Under the pieces are notes generated by a model. That model searched no databases and was not told the DNA's origin. It saw nothing but the letters and a program-made list of their open reading frames with translations. This document shows positions 12,471 to 23,852 of a DNA stretch of 64,000 nucleotides, piece after piece. Position numbers and translations under genes: made by a program. The stretch's first letter is position 1. Each line of letters starts with the position of its first letter. Source of the stretch: Leptodactylus fallax (lineage: Eukaryota > Chordata > Amphibia > Anura > Leptodactylidae); the NCBI GenBank assembly GCA_947044405.1, contig CAMRHE010000645.1, forward strand, positions 248,001-312,000, given 5' to 3'.

Positions 12471-14397
12471 TGAAAAATTTACATTTTTCACAGCCGTTCT
12501 GTACCAAAGGGCTGCCGTTTTCACATATCCCATATACTGTACACTGCAGTGAAAATGGGTAAAAATAGAACTTGACAGTTACATGAATAGCTCCCTTTCA
12601 CATACAATGAAATTAATGTCACTATTTTGGTAAAAAAAAATTACATTGTGTGGGGGACACTATACAGTGTGGGACTTCTAAGAGGGCATTATATTATGTG
12701 GGGAACATTATACTGAATAGGGGGCACTAAGGGGTCATTATAGTCTGTGGAGTCACAAAATGACTGGGCAAAGTCAAAGAATACACAAATAAATTTGGTG
12801 CAGTGTACACCAGTACATGTTCTGATATAAACATATTTTCTAGGTTTAAAGGGAGTTTCCAGCAAAAAAAACACATTTGGCGACAGCATAAAAGGGTGTT
12901 ACTCACTTCTTCTCCCTGCCATCCCAGCAGATGAGGCTCCCATATTCTCCACAGCAATGAAGTCAGTGACCCCTCATGTATCCCCATCAGCCAATTTTTG
13001 GCCTCAGCCATCACGTGCTTTAGTTGGTTACTTCATTGCTACAGTGCCAGAACCAGAGATTGGCAAAGAGGATTGGGGACCCCCTCCACTCATACAGCAG
13101 AGGAAAGAAGGACTGAGTAAAACTTTTTTAGTTTTGCTCAATTCTTTACAGTTAGCAATTTTTTTTTACCCTGGATGGTATTTTATGGTGAAAAACGGTG
13201 GCAACACTAACTATACTATGCCTCTGTACGCTTCCAATTTGCAAATTTGGCATTGGATGCCGTATTCCAGGGGTTTTCTCAGCATTGTTTCTAGGGAATA
13301 ATATCTCTGTACTGCAGAGTCATGCAGAGGCAGAATATCATAACACATGATGCAAAGCGCCTTACTTCTATAGGGAGGCTGCTATTGAATATTAGAGACA
13401 TAGCTGGAAGCTCCTGGGCTCAGTGTAAAATCTGTAACAGGGATATTATGTGCCATTTATAATACTTTTGTTTTATAATATTTGTGTTTTATTAAATGCC
13501 ACCTCCGCATTCCCTATAGCTCTACCCCTGCTGCATACCTAAATGGATTGGCCGGGTAGAATTACAGAAAAGTTGGTTGATCTACCCCTCCCCCCACATA
13601 TTGGTGACCGCCATTCCCTTTGTAGTCACCACCCTTTATTTGGAAATATGATTTATTATTAATGCAATGGCTAGTTTGATTTCATTGAGAATCTTTGCTT
13701 TGTATGATTGTAATGTATGGCATTGTACTTTTTTATATTACCATCTCTATATTTTTGCAAAACTTTAATAAAGAGATCCCCACATTATGCCCTGTGTGCT
13801 GCAGATTTTTTTTTCGTGGAATTTTTCAGCAGGTTTGGAAATGCTATGTTAAATTCTTCATGAAATTTTCTGCTTATTCAAACTTAGGATGCTTTCAAAC
13901 AAACGATCCGTTTTGAAGGCTATAAAAAATGGACATTGTACAGTGCATATCCTAGTATATTTCCATTTACATGTGTCATCTTTATTTTATTATTTTTTTT
14001 TGTTGGAACAAAAAAATGGATACTTATTTAGGCCTTATTCATGCAACACAAAGGTTTGTAAAGGGGTAACTACCACTATCCAAATCACTGAGAAAAATGT
14101 GGAGTGTAAAAAATGTAAACATAATAAATTTATTAGTTATGCATTAAAAAGGCAAGCTACTCCTACATATATCACATATCCTGAGACACAATTTACTAGA
14201 TAAAAATTGTATTGCAGCACAGCTTCTCTCTCATCTTGTTGATACTGGAGGATCAGCTGTAGGCGCATGCTAGAGTCCCTGGGGCCCAGCTGTTGTTAGG
14301 CAATTTTTTACAAAGAAAAGTCCTTTCTCTCCAGAGGACTAGGGTTGCTTCCCCCCTGCTGGACTTTCTGGAGTGGAGATGGTCTTTTGCCCCAGTG
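12471..14397. other. Non-coding, nothing specific recognised
   Basis: No gene is supported. At 12640-12745 there are three or four degenerate copies of a GTGGGGAACATTATACT unit. From 13780 to 14130 the sequence is AT-rich with repeat-like CAAACAAACGATCCGTTTT. Open frames of 70-115 codons have no recognisable domain and no codon structure that stands out. Confidence 0.4.
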
Positions 14398-14960
14398 CCT
14401 AAAGGGGTTTTCCGGGCAAAAAATCTTTTTTTAAAAAAGGTCTGTTAGTGCTATTAATGGGTTAATAAGTGCACCCATATACCTTTAGCAGTGTTTTGAG
14501 TGATTTCTGGGTTTCTCTGGGAGCTCCTGGCATCCTCTGCATTTGTTTACATGGTTTAGCTTCCTACTATGTAGCTTCCTGCCTAGCTTCCACACTACCT
14601 CCATCTCACTACCCCGTTCCTCTCTCACTCCCTATCCCGCTCACTACTATCCCTTGCCAACTAACTAACTCAGCCCCCCCACTGCATCATACTTACCTAT
14701 CGTCCTCTTTAGACAGGAACGGGTCCTCCTTTTCTTTGAGCTCTCCTGGTTGTGCGCAAGCTGAAAACACCTGCACAGTAGATATGGCACCTCTGACGGC
14801 GCGCGCACAATCTCAACTGAGCATGTGTCAGAGGCACCTTCAGACTGCAGAAAGCGGTAGCAGAGTGAAAGAAGGAGGAGGAGCTGTTCCCACAGAGAAA
14901 GACACGTAAGTATGATGGGGTGGAGGGGGAGGAGTACTGGTGACGTTCCATTTCAGGAAA
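14398..14960. repeat. Foldback MITE with AAAGGGGTTTTCCGGG end
   Basis: The left part starts with TAAAGGGGTTTTCCGGGCAA, an AAAGGGGTTNTCC-type terminus common in anuran MITEs. The interior contains complementary arms: ACTTACCTATCGTCC, CAGCTC... and GGCACCTCTGA (about 14690-14800) against TCAGAGGCACC, GAGCTGTTCCC and CGTAAGTATGATG (about 14828-14920). The right terminus is not clear. No autonomous protein is encoded. Confidence 0.5.
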
Positions 14961-15309
14961 CGGGGAAACGAAATGTCACCGGATTATCAGAGAGTGTGCC
15001 TGGGGCGCTCACATGATAATTATTGATTTTTTTTAACCACTTCTATACCAGGCACATTTTCAAGTTTTTTGTATGTGCGGATTTGGAGGGCTATAACATT
15101 TTTAGCATTTGCGTTATTCAACTAATTTCTGCGTCTTTTTTCGGTGACACATAGGGCTTTATTTTTATGTTGTTCTTATTTTTGCATGTGTGTTAATTTT
15201 TTTTATATCCAGGAAAATATAAACAAAAGAGGAGGGAAAATGTGTACAGTGTCCATATTAGGACATCCTCAGATATCAGAGTCAAACATCAGATTAATAG
15301 CAGTTTACA
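14961..15309. other. Non-coding, AT-rich spacer
   Basis: An AT-rich stretch with T-runs and no coding signal or recognisable repeat end. Confidence 0.35.
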
Positions 15310-15715
15310 ACAGTGATACCTTACTTTGATACCTTACTCTGATACCTGACTTCGATTCTGACACCTGACTTTGATACCTGACTTTAACTCTGACACCTGA
15401 CTTTGATACCTGACTTTGATTCTGAAACCTGACTTTGATTCTGACACCTGACTTTGATACCTGACTTTGATTCTGACACCTGACTTTGATACCTGACTTT
15501 GATTCTGACACCTGACTTTGATTCTGATACCTGACTTTGATTCTGACACCTGACTTTGATACCTGACTTTGACTCTGACACCTGACTTTGATACCTGACT
15601 TTGATTCCGACACCTGACTTTGATACCGACACCTGACTTTGATACCGACACCTGACTTTGATACCGACACCTGACTTTGATTCTGACACCTGACTTTGAT
15701 TCTGACACCTGACTC
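15310..15715. repeat. Compound minisatellite of 13- and 19-bp units
   Basis: A run of about 400 bp alternates GATACCTGACTTT (13 bp) with GATTCTGACACCTGACTTT or GATACCGACACCTGACTTT (19 bp), giving mostly 32-bp compound periods and a pure 19-bp run near 15600-15710. Because a 19-bp unit shifts frame, all three minus-strand frames stay open and read KSGVRIKVR/QSQVSE-type repeats (15305-15708). These are not genes. Flanking GATACCTGACTC at about 15949 is an outlying unit. Confidence 0.95.
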
Positions 15716-17207
15716 TATGCAGTTTCTAGGCTGGTTGCAAAACTTAGATGACTTATGACTTTCATATCTGATTGAGTCACAACTCAGCAGTCAGCTATGA
15801 AGCACATACAATGTTACACTGTGATTGGCCAGGATGACTGACCTCTGAGTGAACTCACTGCTCACACTCAGGAGTAGAAGATACTTGTATAAGGCTGCAG
15901 GCTGAGAGCTCCATGAGTCTGATAAAAAGTTGTCTAACACAAAGTTGTCTGATACCTGACTCAATCATAGACCTTTGGGGACATCTGATGACTTTTTTTT
16001 TTTTTTTTTCGGGTGGCTGATTTCCCCTGTAACTGGGGCTGGTACATTTAGCGTACATGTATACGTGTATGTATCATCATACAGAGGATTAACAGGCAGT
16101 GTTTTGAGTGAAACCCCACATTCAATATAGTGACTGTTGCATGTACAGTAGTTAATCTGAGCAACAAGCACAAAAACCTGCATAATTATTGCTGCAGTTA
16201 GATAGACATGCACACATTTAATATTATCTGCGTGCTTTAGCAGTTGTTATACCCTCTTAACGTGTTCCTCCCTCCCTGTCAGCTAGCAAGGCCACACTCT
16301 GAGTAGAAATAGCCCAAACTACACCCCTCATTAACGTCACAGTTCTCTGATTGGACCAGAAGACTCGAGTTTGTGCTTAGAATAGTCATGTGGTGTGCAA
16401 GTGGGTGCTATGGTAACATGTCAACTCTGACATTAACCCTTTCCTATCCTATACTTCAGATGGAAACTAACAGCACAAAGCAAATGATTTACAAAATCAA
16501 TAGATGCATATGTCTGTGATTCCCTAATCAGTTATGTCTGCTGGAAGATAGTTCCATAGTGATCATGATATAATGTGGATAATTATCATGGTGGAGCAAT
16601 TTGGAATTTATCTTCCAAATTCAATGACATACACATCCTGGGCGCACTAAAGCACAAAAGGTCGCTGGTAGCAGTCTGAAAAAATAAAAGATGCCATCCT
16701 CCACAACAAGATAAATATTAAAGATTCACAGGCAATATAAAATGTGCTAGAATGAAGATGTTATTTCCTATTCTGTAGACAATGACAAATAGGGATACAA
16801 AATTACAAAATCAGATATGATTATTGAAGTTAACCAGCGGTGGTCATAATATTTCCTCAATAAAAGCAGGTAATATGACGCTGTTACTAGGGTTATTGTT
16901 ACAGTGCTTTCTCGATGGAGCATTACAGTGCCTTAACAATTTTGTGAACAGGTAAATTTGATGCCAAGAAGCACTATATATTATTTCTCACCGATGCCCG
17001 AATTTCCAAAAGAAGCTGTAACCTGAATAGCACTTAAAATGAAAATTATTACTCCCTTGCTAGGAAGGGTGTATTCGAAAATAAATATCGCTAAGGGTAA
17101 ATAAATTCCATCCAGGAGTAAACCTTACTTCTCAGAAACAATCTTAGGTTAAAAGTATAAATATTAGGCACAAAGTATCAAACTAATGTCAATTTACACA
17201 AACCAGC
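15716..17207. other. Non-coding, no feature beyond a T-run
   Basis: No gene is visible. A homopolymer T-run lies at about 15991-16008. The remaining sequence is AT-rich and contains no recognisable transposon termini or domain-bearing ORF. Confidence 0.4.
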
Positions 17208-17841
17208 TGTTAGGATTCTCTATCCGGCTCTACACCTTTAACACTACCATACCGACCTGGGAAACTTTTGGAGTTTCAGAAGCTTCCTGGCTTGGTCCAG
17301 TTAGCAGCTGAAGAGACCCTGCCTGCCTGAGACAAGTGCTGACTAATTTAGTTTGCTATTCCTAGTTTGGCTTTCCATTTTGTCTGTGTACACCTGTTTT
17401 CTTACTGACCTCTGGCTTGCTCGCTGGATTCCCGAATTTGTCTCTTGATTCTGTTTTGACACACCTGGTTGGATTTGTGACCTTTGGCTTGTTTCCTGGA
17501 CATTGCTTTTGTTTCCTGTTTCTGCTTATTATGTCCTCTCATGGTTTTGACCCTGCTGGTATGACTTCTCTTGTCTCCATGCCACTCTGTAAGTTTTAGT
17601 GGAACTTGTTTTGGTTTCTACAGCAGTGCATTTATTATTAGTACAACTATCTGTTTTGTGGCAATTCAGATTCCCAGATTCAGCGCAAGTCCAACTCTCC
17701 TTGTGGTGATCTCTGGTGAAGGCGTCTGGGGGTCTTGGTTTGCAGAAGTGTGCTAGTTTTAGATAGCGGTCTCTAATGCTCGCAGTTATCAGCCAATCTC
17801 CTGCTATTGATTTTATTGTGGCCTTGCATTAAACCATAACA
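17208..17841 (+). mobile_element. Solo LTR with 5-bp target duplication
   Basis: A 634-bp segment begins TGTTAGGATTCTC and ends AAACCATAACA, the TG...CA form of LTRs. It is flanked on both sides by CCAGC (17203-17207 and 17842-17846), a 5-bp target duplication. The interior is rich in repeated CTGGCTTG, GACCTTTGGCTTG and TTTCCTG words, seen in amphibian and fish gypsy-like LTRs. No second LTR or internal region is present, as expected after LTR-LTR recombination. Superfamily is an inference; orientation is not established by a clear polyadenylation signal. Confidence 0.72.
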
Positions 17842-17846
17842 CCAGC

Positions 17847-18205
17847 CTTTAAATAACCACTTATAAGGAACAAAAAACAAACTGGGTTCTTACCATTTGC
17901 ATGTTCCAGGACAATGTCTCAGCTTGTCGTGGTTCAAGCGAGGAGAGGTCTGTTAAGTTGCTAATGCTGACATGCCAACCAACCTAGGGTGTGGATAGCC
18001 AACCCCCAGTCAAAATTCATAGGTCAGATTAAACATGGATGCAAAAATCAGTGAACACATATACACAACCAAAGGTCAAACAACAACTAAGTAAGTCAAG
18101 GTATAGTCACAATCCTAGTAAAGGTACTGCTCAGGATAGTGAGCAATCTTAGTAGCAGTCAGCCAAATTCCTAGTTTGGGGAATTTCCACTTGCAGCTGA
18201 AATAT
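17847..18205. other. Non-coding spacer between solo LTR and DIRS element
   Basis: No gene or recognisable repeat end is visible. The stretch leads directly into the DIRS left terminus. Confidence 0.35.
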
Positions 18206-18426
18206 CATTGATTATGAAGTTAATCTGTTTTCCCTTAGTCCTAACAGCAGCACAATATGGGGTATTTCTGCCCCTGTGTGTTGATAGGACAGGCAGAATT
18301 TTTAATTAACATAATTTATGCATGACTATGGTACCCTATAAGAGAGCAAAAGAGACCTTCCCCCCTTGTGCAAGTTATAAAGTAAAGAATCCTAAGTTAG
18401 GGAGGGAAGCTTGTGCTGCTGTTAAG

Positions 18427-18490
18427 ACTAAGGGAAAACAGATTAACATCATAATCATCGATTCCCCTACAGAATCACAATATGGGGATG
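18427..18490. repeat. DIRS internal complementary region, copy 1
   Basis: The stretch GACTAAGGGAAAACAGATTAAC... (18427-18461) is the inverse of the left terminus (18206-18240). The adjoining ATTCCCCTACAGAATCACAATATGGGG part is the inverse of the right terminus (about 24135-24168). Such a joined complement of both ends is the mark of DIRS elements, where it is thought to template the circular intermediate used by the recombinase. Confidence 0.75.
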
Positions 18491-18520
18491 TAGCAAGTAA
18501 TTCCCCTAGGGAGGGTTTCC

Positions 18521-19400
18521 TCACTGTACAGTACCCAGGACTGACTGTCCAAAGACAGTCGCCTCTGAACTCCGGACATTTAGCCGGTAATGTTTTACGA
18601 AGGTCAGCTGAGATGACCAAGAAACAGCTGCACAAATCTGATCAAGAGCTACCCAAGAGGTTGACACAGCCCTAGTTGAGTGGGCTGTAAAGAATTCAGG
18701 TGGCGTTAACCCCTGAGCAGTAAAAGAACTTTTAATCGCTTCCTTGATCCATCTAGATAAGGTAGGTTTGGAAGCTCTGATACCTCTGTCTCTACCATAT
18801 ATATTAATAAGGAGATTCTCGGCTTTCCTGAAAGGTCGAGTACGTAGAAAGTAGGTCTGAAGACACCTTATTACTTCCATTGTGTGAAGTCTTTCCTCTT
18901 CTTCAGAGGAAGGAGCTGAAAAAAAAAAAAAAAAAACACTGGTAAGGAATCCATCTGGTTGATATTGGTACGAGAAGGCACCTTAGGGTTAAAACCAGGG
19001 AGAAATCTGAGCTGGATCCTATCCACAAGAACGAAGTATATGGTTTCTTGGAAGAAAAAGCCTGGAGCTCACCCACTCTCTTTGATGAAGTGATGGCTAC
19101 AAAAAGGTGGTTTTAAAGGCGTCCTCTAATGGCTCAAATGGAGGACCACAAAGATACGAGAGAACTGTAGCAAGATCCCACTGGGCAACAGGAGTTGAAA
19201 CCACCAGTCTAAGTCTCATAGCACTCTTAAGGAACATAGAAATTAAGGGATTCTGAGACAATCGACTGCCTAAACAGGCGGATAGGGTTGAAACCTGTAC
19301 CTTGCGTGTGGCAGGAGAAAGACCCTTATCCAAGCCGTCCTGAAAGTTTTAGAATCTCTCCCATAGTAGGATTCGAACTGTTAACTTCTTGTTAACTTCT
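18521..19400 (-). pseudogene. DIRS tyrosine recombinase (broken)
   Basis: Two reading frames hold parts of the integrase-like tyrosine recombinase that inserts DIRS circles. Positions 19097-19333 give the N-terminal SAM-like part (DKGLSPATRKVQVSTLSA, ending GPPFEPLEDAFKTTFL). Positions 18521-18880 give the catalytic C-terminus, with HSTRAVSTSW (box II His and Arg) and FVKHYRLNV (nucleophilic Tyr). The middle part with the first Arg (the SAKRVGEL block of copy 2) is disrupted around 18880-19097, where an A-homopolymer lies at 18920-18936. Relative to copy 2, a short piece is missing after STSW. The enzyme cannot be made from this copy. Confidence 0.85.
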
Positions 19401-19402
19401 TG

Positions 19403-21858
19403 TTAACCCTTGGTATCATGGAAAGTGGAGGGAAGATGTATGCCAGCCTGAACTTCCAAGGGATAGACAGGGCATCCACTGCTAAGGGATAGTCCTCCTA
19501 ATACAGTGAGCAGAACGTCACCACCTTGGCGTTGAGTCTGGTCGCCATAAGGTCTACTTCTGGAAGACCCCACTTCAGGGTAATCTGATGGAAGATCTCT
19601 GGATTGAGAAACCATTCTCATGATATGGTGAGACCCCGACTCAACTGATCAGCTACTATGTTCAAGGAGACCCTGATGTGAACCGCGGATAAGTGGGTCA
19701 GATTTTCCTCTGCACAGGTAAAAGTCAGACCTGTCTCCCTGAGGAGAGATAGCGATCTGGTGCCTCCCTGTTTGTTCAGGTACATTACGATCTTCATACT
19801 GTCGGACCAAATCTTGACCGCTCTTCCTCTGAAGAGAGGAGAGAAATGAAGTAGTACCAGGTAAACTGCTCAGAGCTCCTTCCAGTTGGACGATGTCCTC
19901 TTTGCTAGCGTGCTTGAGACTCCTTGTATGGTCTTCTCGTACAGGTGGGATCCCCATCCCAAGAGGGATGCATCAATAGTCAACAGGGTCCAACGAGGTC
20001 TTTCAGGTGTGTCCACCATCTGAGGGAAAGACTGATCCTCTTGTTGAGACCGAGAGGAGTATGATTCCAGGCAGTGGCGTAACTAGGAATGGCTGGGCCC
20101 CAAGGCGAACATTTGACATGGAGCCCCCCCTGAACCGCTGACCCCAACCACCCCCCGGACCTCCCCCTCCAACCCCCCCAAAAAAATGCATTCCTGCACA
20201 CACTATTATGCGCCATAGTGGCCCCTGCACATAGTATTATGCCCCATAGTGGCCCCTGCACACAGTATTATGCCGCATAGGGCCCCTGCACCAGTATTAT
20301 CCCCATAGTGGCCCCTGCACACAGTATTATGCCCCATAGTGGCCCCTGCACACAGTATTATTCCCCATAGTGGCCCCTGCACACACTATTATGCCCCATA
20401 GTGGTCCTTGCAGACAGTACTATGTCCCATTGTGGACCACCCATGAACAATTATTATACTCTGGAGTCTTTTCAGATCCCAGAGTATAATGATTGGAGAC
20501 CCAGGGGAGGATAGAAACATAAAAAAACTATGTTACTTACCTGTTCCTCTCTCCTGTCCACTCCCTGCTACTTCGGCCTTCTTCAATGTTGGACCATACC
20601 CCCGAGTATAATGATAGCAGTGATTGTGGTGTTCAACCTGCGACCTTACCTACCGATCCCCGCTCCTGGTCACAGCCACCTCCCCAGAATCAGAAGCGCA
20701 GGCGGCTGTGAGCAGGACTCCGGGAACGGCAAGTATATAGAGCCCGTTACCTGCTGGGGTTACTCCAGCAGGTAATGGCCTATTAAAAAAAAAAAAAAAA
20801 GCATCGGGGGCCCGCGGGGCCCCATAATGTCCCGGGCCCTGTGGCAGCCGCTACCGCTGCTACCCCGGGAGTTATGCCCCTGATTCCAGGCCTTTAGAGC
20901 TTCCATCTGAAGAGAACACATATGCCATAAAACTCAAAGGACTGCCATGGGTGAGGATGACCTAGGACTCTCATAGTTGTCCTGATAGACACTAGGTATG
21001 TTCTGAGAAGATACCGGACTGCTGTGGTTAACCTTTCTTTCCTTGCAGGAGTTAAGGAAATGTTCATGCAGTCTGAGTCCAGGAGAAACCCCAGGAACTT
21101 TCTCTAAGTAGAGGAAATCACCTCTGACTTTTCCCAATACTGTATATTAGCCAAGCTAGGTGTTGAAGAAAGGACACGGCTATCTGCAAATGTTGGAGCA
21201 GGATGGATATTGCCTGAGCTTTTATTAGCCAGTCTTCCAAGTATGGCATTATGAATAGACCTTGAAGTCTGAGTGAGGCTACCAGCGGAGAAACCACCTC
21301 GGTGAAGGTGTGGGGAGCTAAGGGGATTCCGAAAGGTAGAACCGCAAACTGAAGATACTTCCTGTGGCTGGAAAGTGAGACAGTGATTCTGAGATACCTA
21401 CCGTGCAGAGGATAAACTGGAATGTGTAGATAGTCATCCTTAGCTCTAGGGTGACAAGGATCTTGCCCTGCTGTAGAAAGGATGTGACAGATTTCACGGT
21501 CTCCATTCCAAAAATGCTTTATCCTTATGAAGAGATTCAGATATCTTAGATCTATAATCATCCTCCAGTCTCCTGATGATTTTAGCACCAGAAAAACTTT
21601 GGAGTAAACATTGAATCCTTCTTTAGAGGGGGGATCTCTTCCAAGGCCCCCTGGTAAATATAATCGCAAATGGAACTTACCAGTATAACCTGCCGAGCCG
21701 CAGGAAGGGAGTGGGTCATAATAACCCAGTCTTGAGTAGATGAAGAAAATCGATCGCATATCCCGCTGTACTACTTGCAAGACCCAAGGGTCTTGAATCT
21801 TCTCCTGCCAGAAGGTGAAAAATTGGGAGAGTCGTCCCCCATCAGTAGTTTCTGCCAC
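19403..21858 (-). pseudogene. DIRS reverse transcriptase-RNase H (broken, hAT-interrupted)
   Basis: Residual Pol domain. Positions 21118-21858 hold RT blocks: KVFLVLKSSGDWRMIIDLRYLN (fingers), KDDYLHIPV, HRKYLQFAVLPFGIPLAPHTF (palm and template grip), then MPYLEDWLIKA where the family has YLDDWL. The catalytic box therefore reads YLED, with the first Asp changed to Glu. A frame disturbance precedes DDYLHIPV. The hAT MITE at 20072-20882 splits the gene. Beyond it, 19403-19957 keeps RNase H-like segments (RQYEDRNVPEQ..., REDHTRSLKHASKEDIVQLEGALSSLPG) in shifted frames. Order and neighbours (gag to the right, recombinase to the left) support DIRS Pol. Confidence 0.82.
20072..20882. mobile_element. 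Non-autonomous hAT element with internal minisatellite
   Basis: 811 bp flanked by an 8-bp target duplication ATTCCAGG (20064-20071 and 20883-20890), the hAT signature. Ends are CAGTGGCGTAACTAGGAA at left and, inverted, CAGGGGCATAACTCCCGGGG at right. Inside are about eight ~32-bp tandem units of CCCCATAGTGGCCCCTGCAC with CAGTATTATG (20170-20440), then TGTTACTTACCTGTTCC and a GC-rich part. No transposase is encoded. It inserted into the DIRS RT/RNase H gene after that element arrived, so it is the younger of the two. Confidence 0.9.
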
Positions 21859-22691
21859 AGGAAGAAAAGTTAGGCTTCTTCTTGTCCACTTCTTTGGGGA
21901 ACTTCCGTCCAGAACCCCTAGACTGGTATCTAGGATGCCTCTAGAACTGAGGTCTAGACTGAGGCTGATGTTGGGAGGCCTCTGATAGGTAATCTGCAGA
22001 GAAGGAGACTGACCTCAAGAATAATAAGGGGTAATCTCTGGAGACTCTAGAGTCGATGTCCCTCTCTAGTTGGGCTAAATCAGAGCACAACTTGTTTGAT
22101 ACCTCATTAGAGGCAATGGCCACCGAGGTCGGAGCAGAGGCCGCAGAATAAGCCTTTCTGAGGGTGCCCTCCATGCACCTATCCATAGGGTCCTGGAGGT
22201 TGAAGCCATCATCCGCCTGACCACCGTATGGCGGGACAGTTTGGCTACTGCCATATCAACTTTAGGTGGGGGACCCCATTGGTCCAGCTGGGATTCCACA
22301 ATAGGAAATAAAGCCTTAACCTCCTGGATAAAATAGTGGCTCTTTCAGGATGTTTCTACCCAAATAGCATGAGCTTATCAGTGTTACGACCACTTGGAAG
22401 GCCCTAGGCCCCCTATTGGTGGAAGTGGTGGCTTCCCCATCAACATCTCAGTCCCTTGACCGGATGGACTTCAGCAGCCTATTTATCTTCTCTAGAGGAA
22501 AGAAAGGTCTGCTGGAATTCTCTAAGGTATCTTCATCCGATGAGAGCATCTCATCAATCACCTGGAAGTCCTCTTAGCAACTAGTGAAAGAGTATGTTTC
22601 TCAGATCGGGATTTTTCCAAAATCTGAGAAATGGAGTTCCGGCTCTTCTTCAAGGAATCCTGCATGTAATCCTTGACAAATACAACAATGT

Positions 22692-23057
22692 GTAGAAAGA
22701 AATAAAAAAGAAAAAACGGAGCAGAGCGCTACTAGTGTAAAACCAAAGGATGATAGATATCAGAACACTGATACAAATTGCTTACCTTGGTGGGTTATGA
22801 TCAGCTCACAACAACTTAGTAGGCATGTAGAATCAGATTTTCTTCATTGGGACCTTGTGAAGCAGTTGCTAGCCTCGGAACCGTGGTATGAAGCACATGT
22901 GGAAGAATCCAGATGCAGGTAGAAAAGAGGAGGCAGATGAGCACTGGTCCAGAATAAATGTAGTCTTTAATCCAATTGAATAAAACACATGACGCATTTC
23001 AGGACAAGCCCTTTTTCAAGTGTGCATAAAAAAAAAAACCAAACAAACAAAAAAAAA
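22692..23057 (+). mobile_element. Retroposed SINE-like element with A-rich tail
   Basis: A 366-bp insertion inside DIRS gag, flanked by an exact 10-bp duplication ACAACAATGT (22682-22691 and 23058-23067). It ends in an A-rich tail (23028-23057), the form left by LINE-mediated retroposition. The interior contains GACGCATTTCAGGACAAGCC and TTTTTCAAGTGTGCAT near the 3' end. I see no convincing tRNA-type A and B boxes at its 5' end, so it may be a SINE with an unrecognised head or a short 5'-truncated LINE. Confidence 0.78.
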
Positions 23058-23184
23058 ACAACAATGTCTCGTATAGACGGTACTTCAGAGGGGGGCCCAT
23101 GAACTGACAGCAGCAAGTAATTTCATGCCTACAGTGTGTTACAATCCACACAAACTAAACCCCCCTTTTTTTTTTTCAAAAGTG

Positions 23185-23213
23185 CTAACCACTGAGCCAC
23201 CGTGCTGCCCAGA
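23185..23213 (-). repeat. tRNA-derived SINE head fragment
   Basis: On the minus strand the sequence reads GGGCAGCACGGTGGCTCAGT followed by GGTTAGCAC. This is the A-box-bearing head found in vertebrate tRNA-derived SINEs, where TGGCTCAGTGG is the pol III A-box region. Only ~29 bp are present, followed at once by an A-rich run. Body and B box are absent. Confidence 0.6.
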
Positions 23214-23550
23214 GCTGCAGCAACAAGAACTGTAATCCAAGTGGAGTACTGAGGCCTTCCTCACTAAGAGACAAGTCATCTCCTTCATTGAGATGAAGGC
23301 TTCTATAGGAGTGGAGGAGGAATGAACAAGTAGTGCACCACAAAAAACCCTCCCCCCTGCAAATTTTGCAAACCTTAATTTCTTATACACAGAATTAAGC
23401 TAAAAATATACATACCGATGCCAGAAAAGAGGCTCAACAAATATAACCTTGCAAAAAGGGAAAAACTAAGCTGCAAAAAGTCCATCCGAGAATTCAGTCC
23501 CCAGAAAACTGGAACACAAACAAATGTTCCGGGCCACGTAGCTTGTAAGG

Positions 23551-23852
23551 TAAGTGAAACGGTAATGCACCACATCAAGGCCACACAAGTGGCCTGCATT
23601 ACAGGTCTTTGAACATGCAGCATGCAACTATCGCTGCATGTACTACTGAAATCAACCTTTTCAGAGCGAAGGTTGAAAGCTTGGCTAGGCACAAAAAAAG
23701 GTAAGTGAAACGGCAATGCTCCACATCAAGGCTGCACAAGTGGCCTGCACTACAGTTTTTTGAACATACAGCATGCAACTACCGCTGCATATACTACTGA
23801 AATCAACCTTTTCAGAGCGAAGGTTGAAAGCTTGGCTAGCACAAAAAACTGC
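23551..23852. repeat. 151-bp tandem duplication
   Basis: Two adjacent copies, 23551-23701 and 23702-23852, begin TAAGTGAAACGG and continue with CACATCAAGG, AGCATGCAACTA and CAACCTTTTCAGAGCGAAGG. They differ at about ten positions. They lie in the 5' untranslated part of the DIRS copy on the minus strand, so they may duplicate its promoter or leader; this is not seen in copy 2. Confidence 0.9.

Larger units (their letters stand above)
21941..23390 (-). pseudogene. DIRS gag remnant, copy 1
   Basis: Overlapping frames at 22075-22299 and 21941-22186 together read PPPKVDMAVAKLSRHTVV followed by LRKAYSAASAPTSVAIASNEVSNKLCSDLAQLERDI, resembling the C-terminal half of DIRS gag. Upstream, 22300-22690 parallels copy 2 at 26680-27090: the plus strand shares GGAAATAAAGCCTTAACCTCCT, CTTGGAAGGCCCTAGGCC and GACCGGATGGACTTCAGCAG words. 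After the 366-bp insertion, 23068-23150 resumes with TCTCGTATAGACGGTACTTC. Stops and shifts make it non-functional. Confidence 0.7.

Noticed and set aside
14469..14909. 146-codon ORF with Ser/Pro-rich sequence
   Set aside because: It spans a foldback MITE; no domain, and the frame is explained by pyrimidine-rich arms.
15305..15708. Three overlapping minus-strand ORFs of 101-124 codons
   Set aside because: They are low-complexity translations of a compound minisatellite, open in every frame for the same reason.
23185..23213. A tRNA gene
   Set aside because: Only an A-box-like head is present; no cloverleaf or B box can be formed, so it is a SINE fragment.
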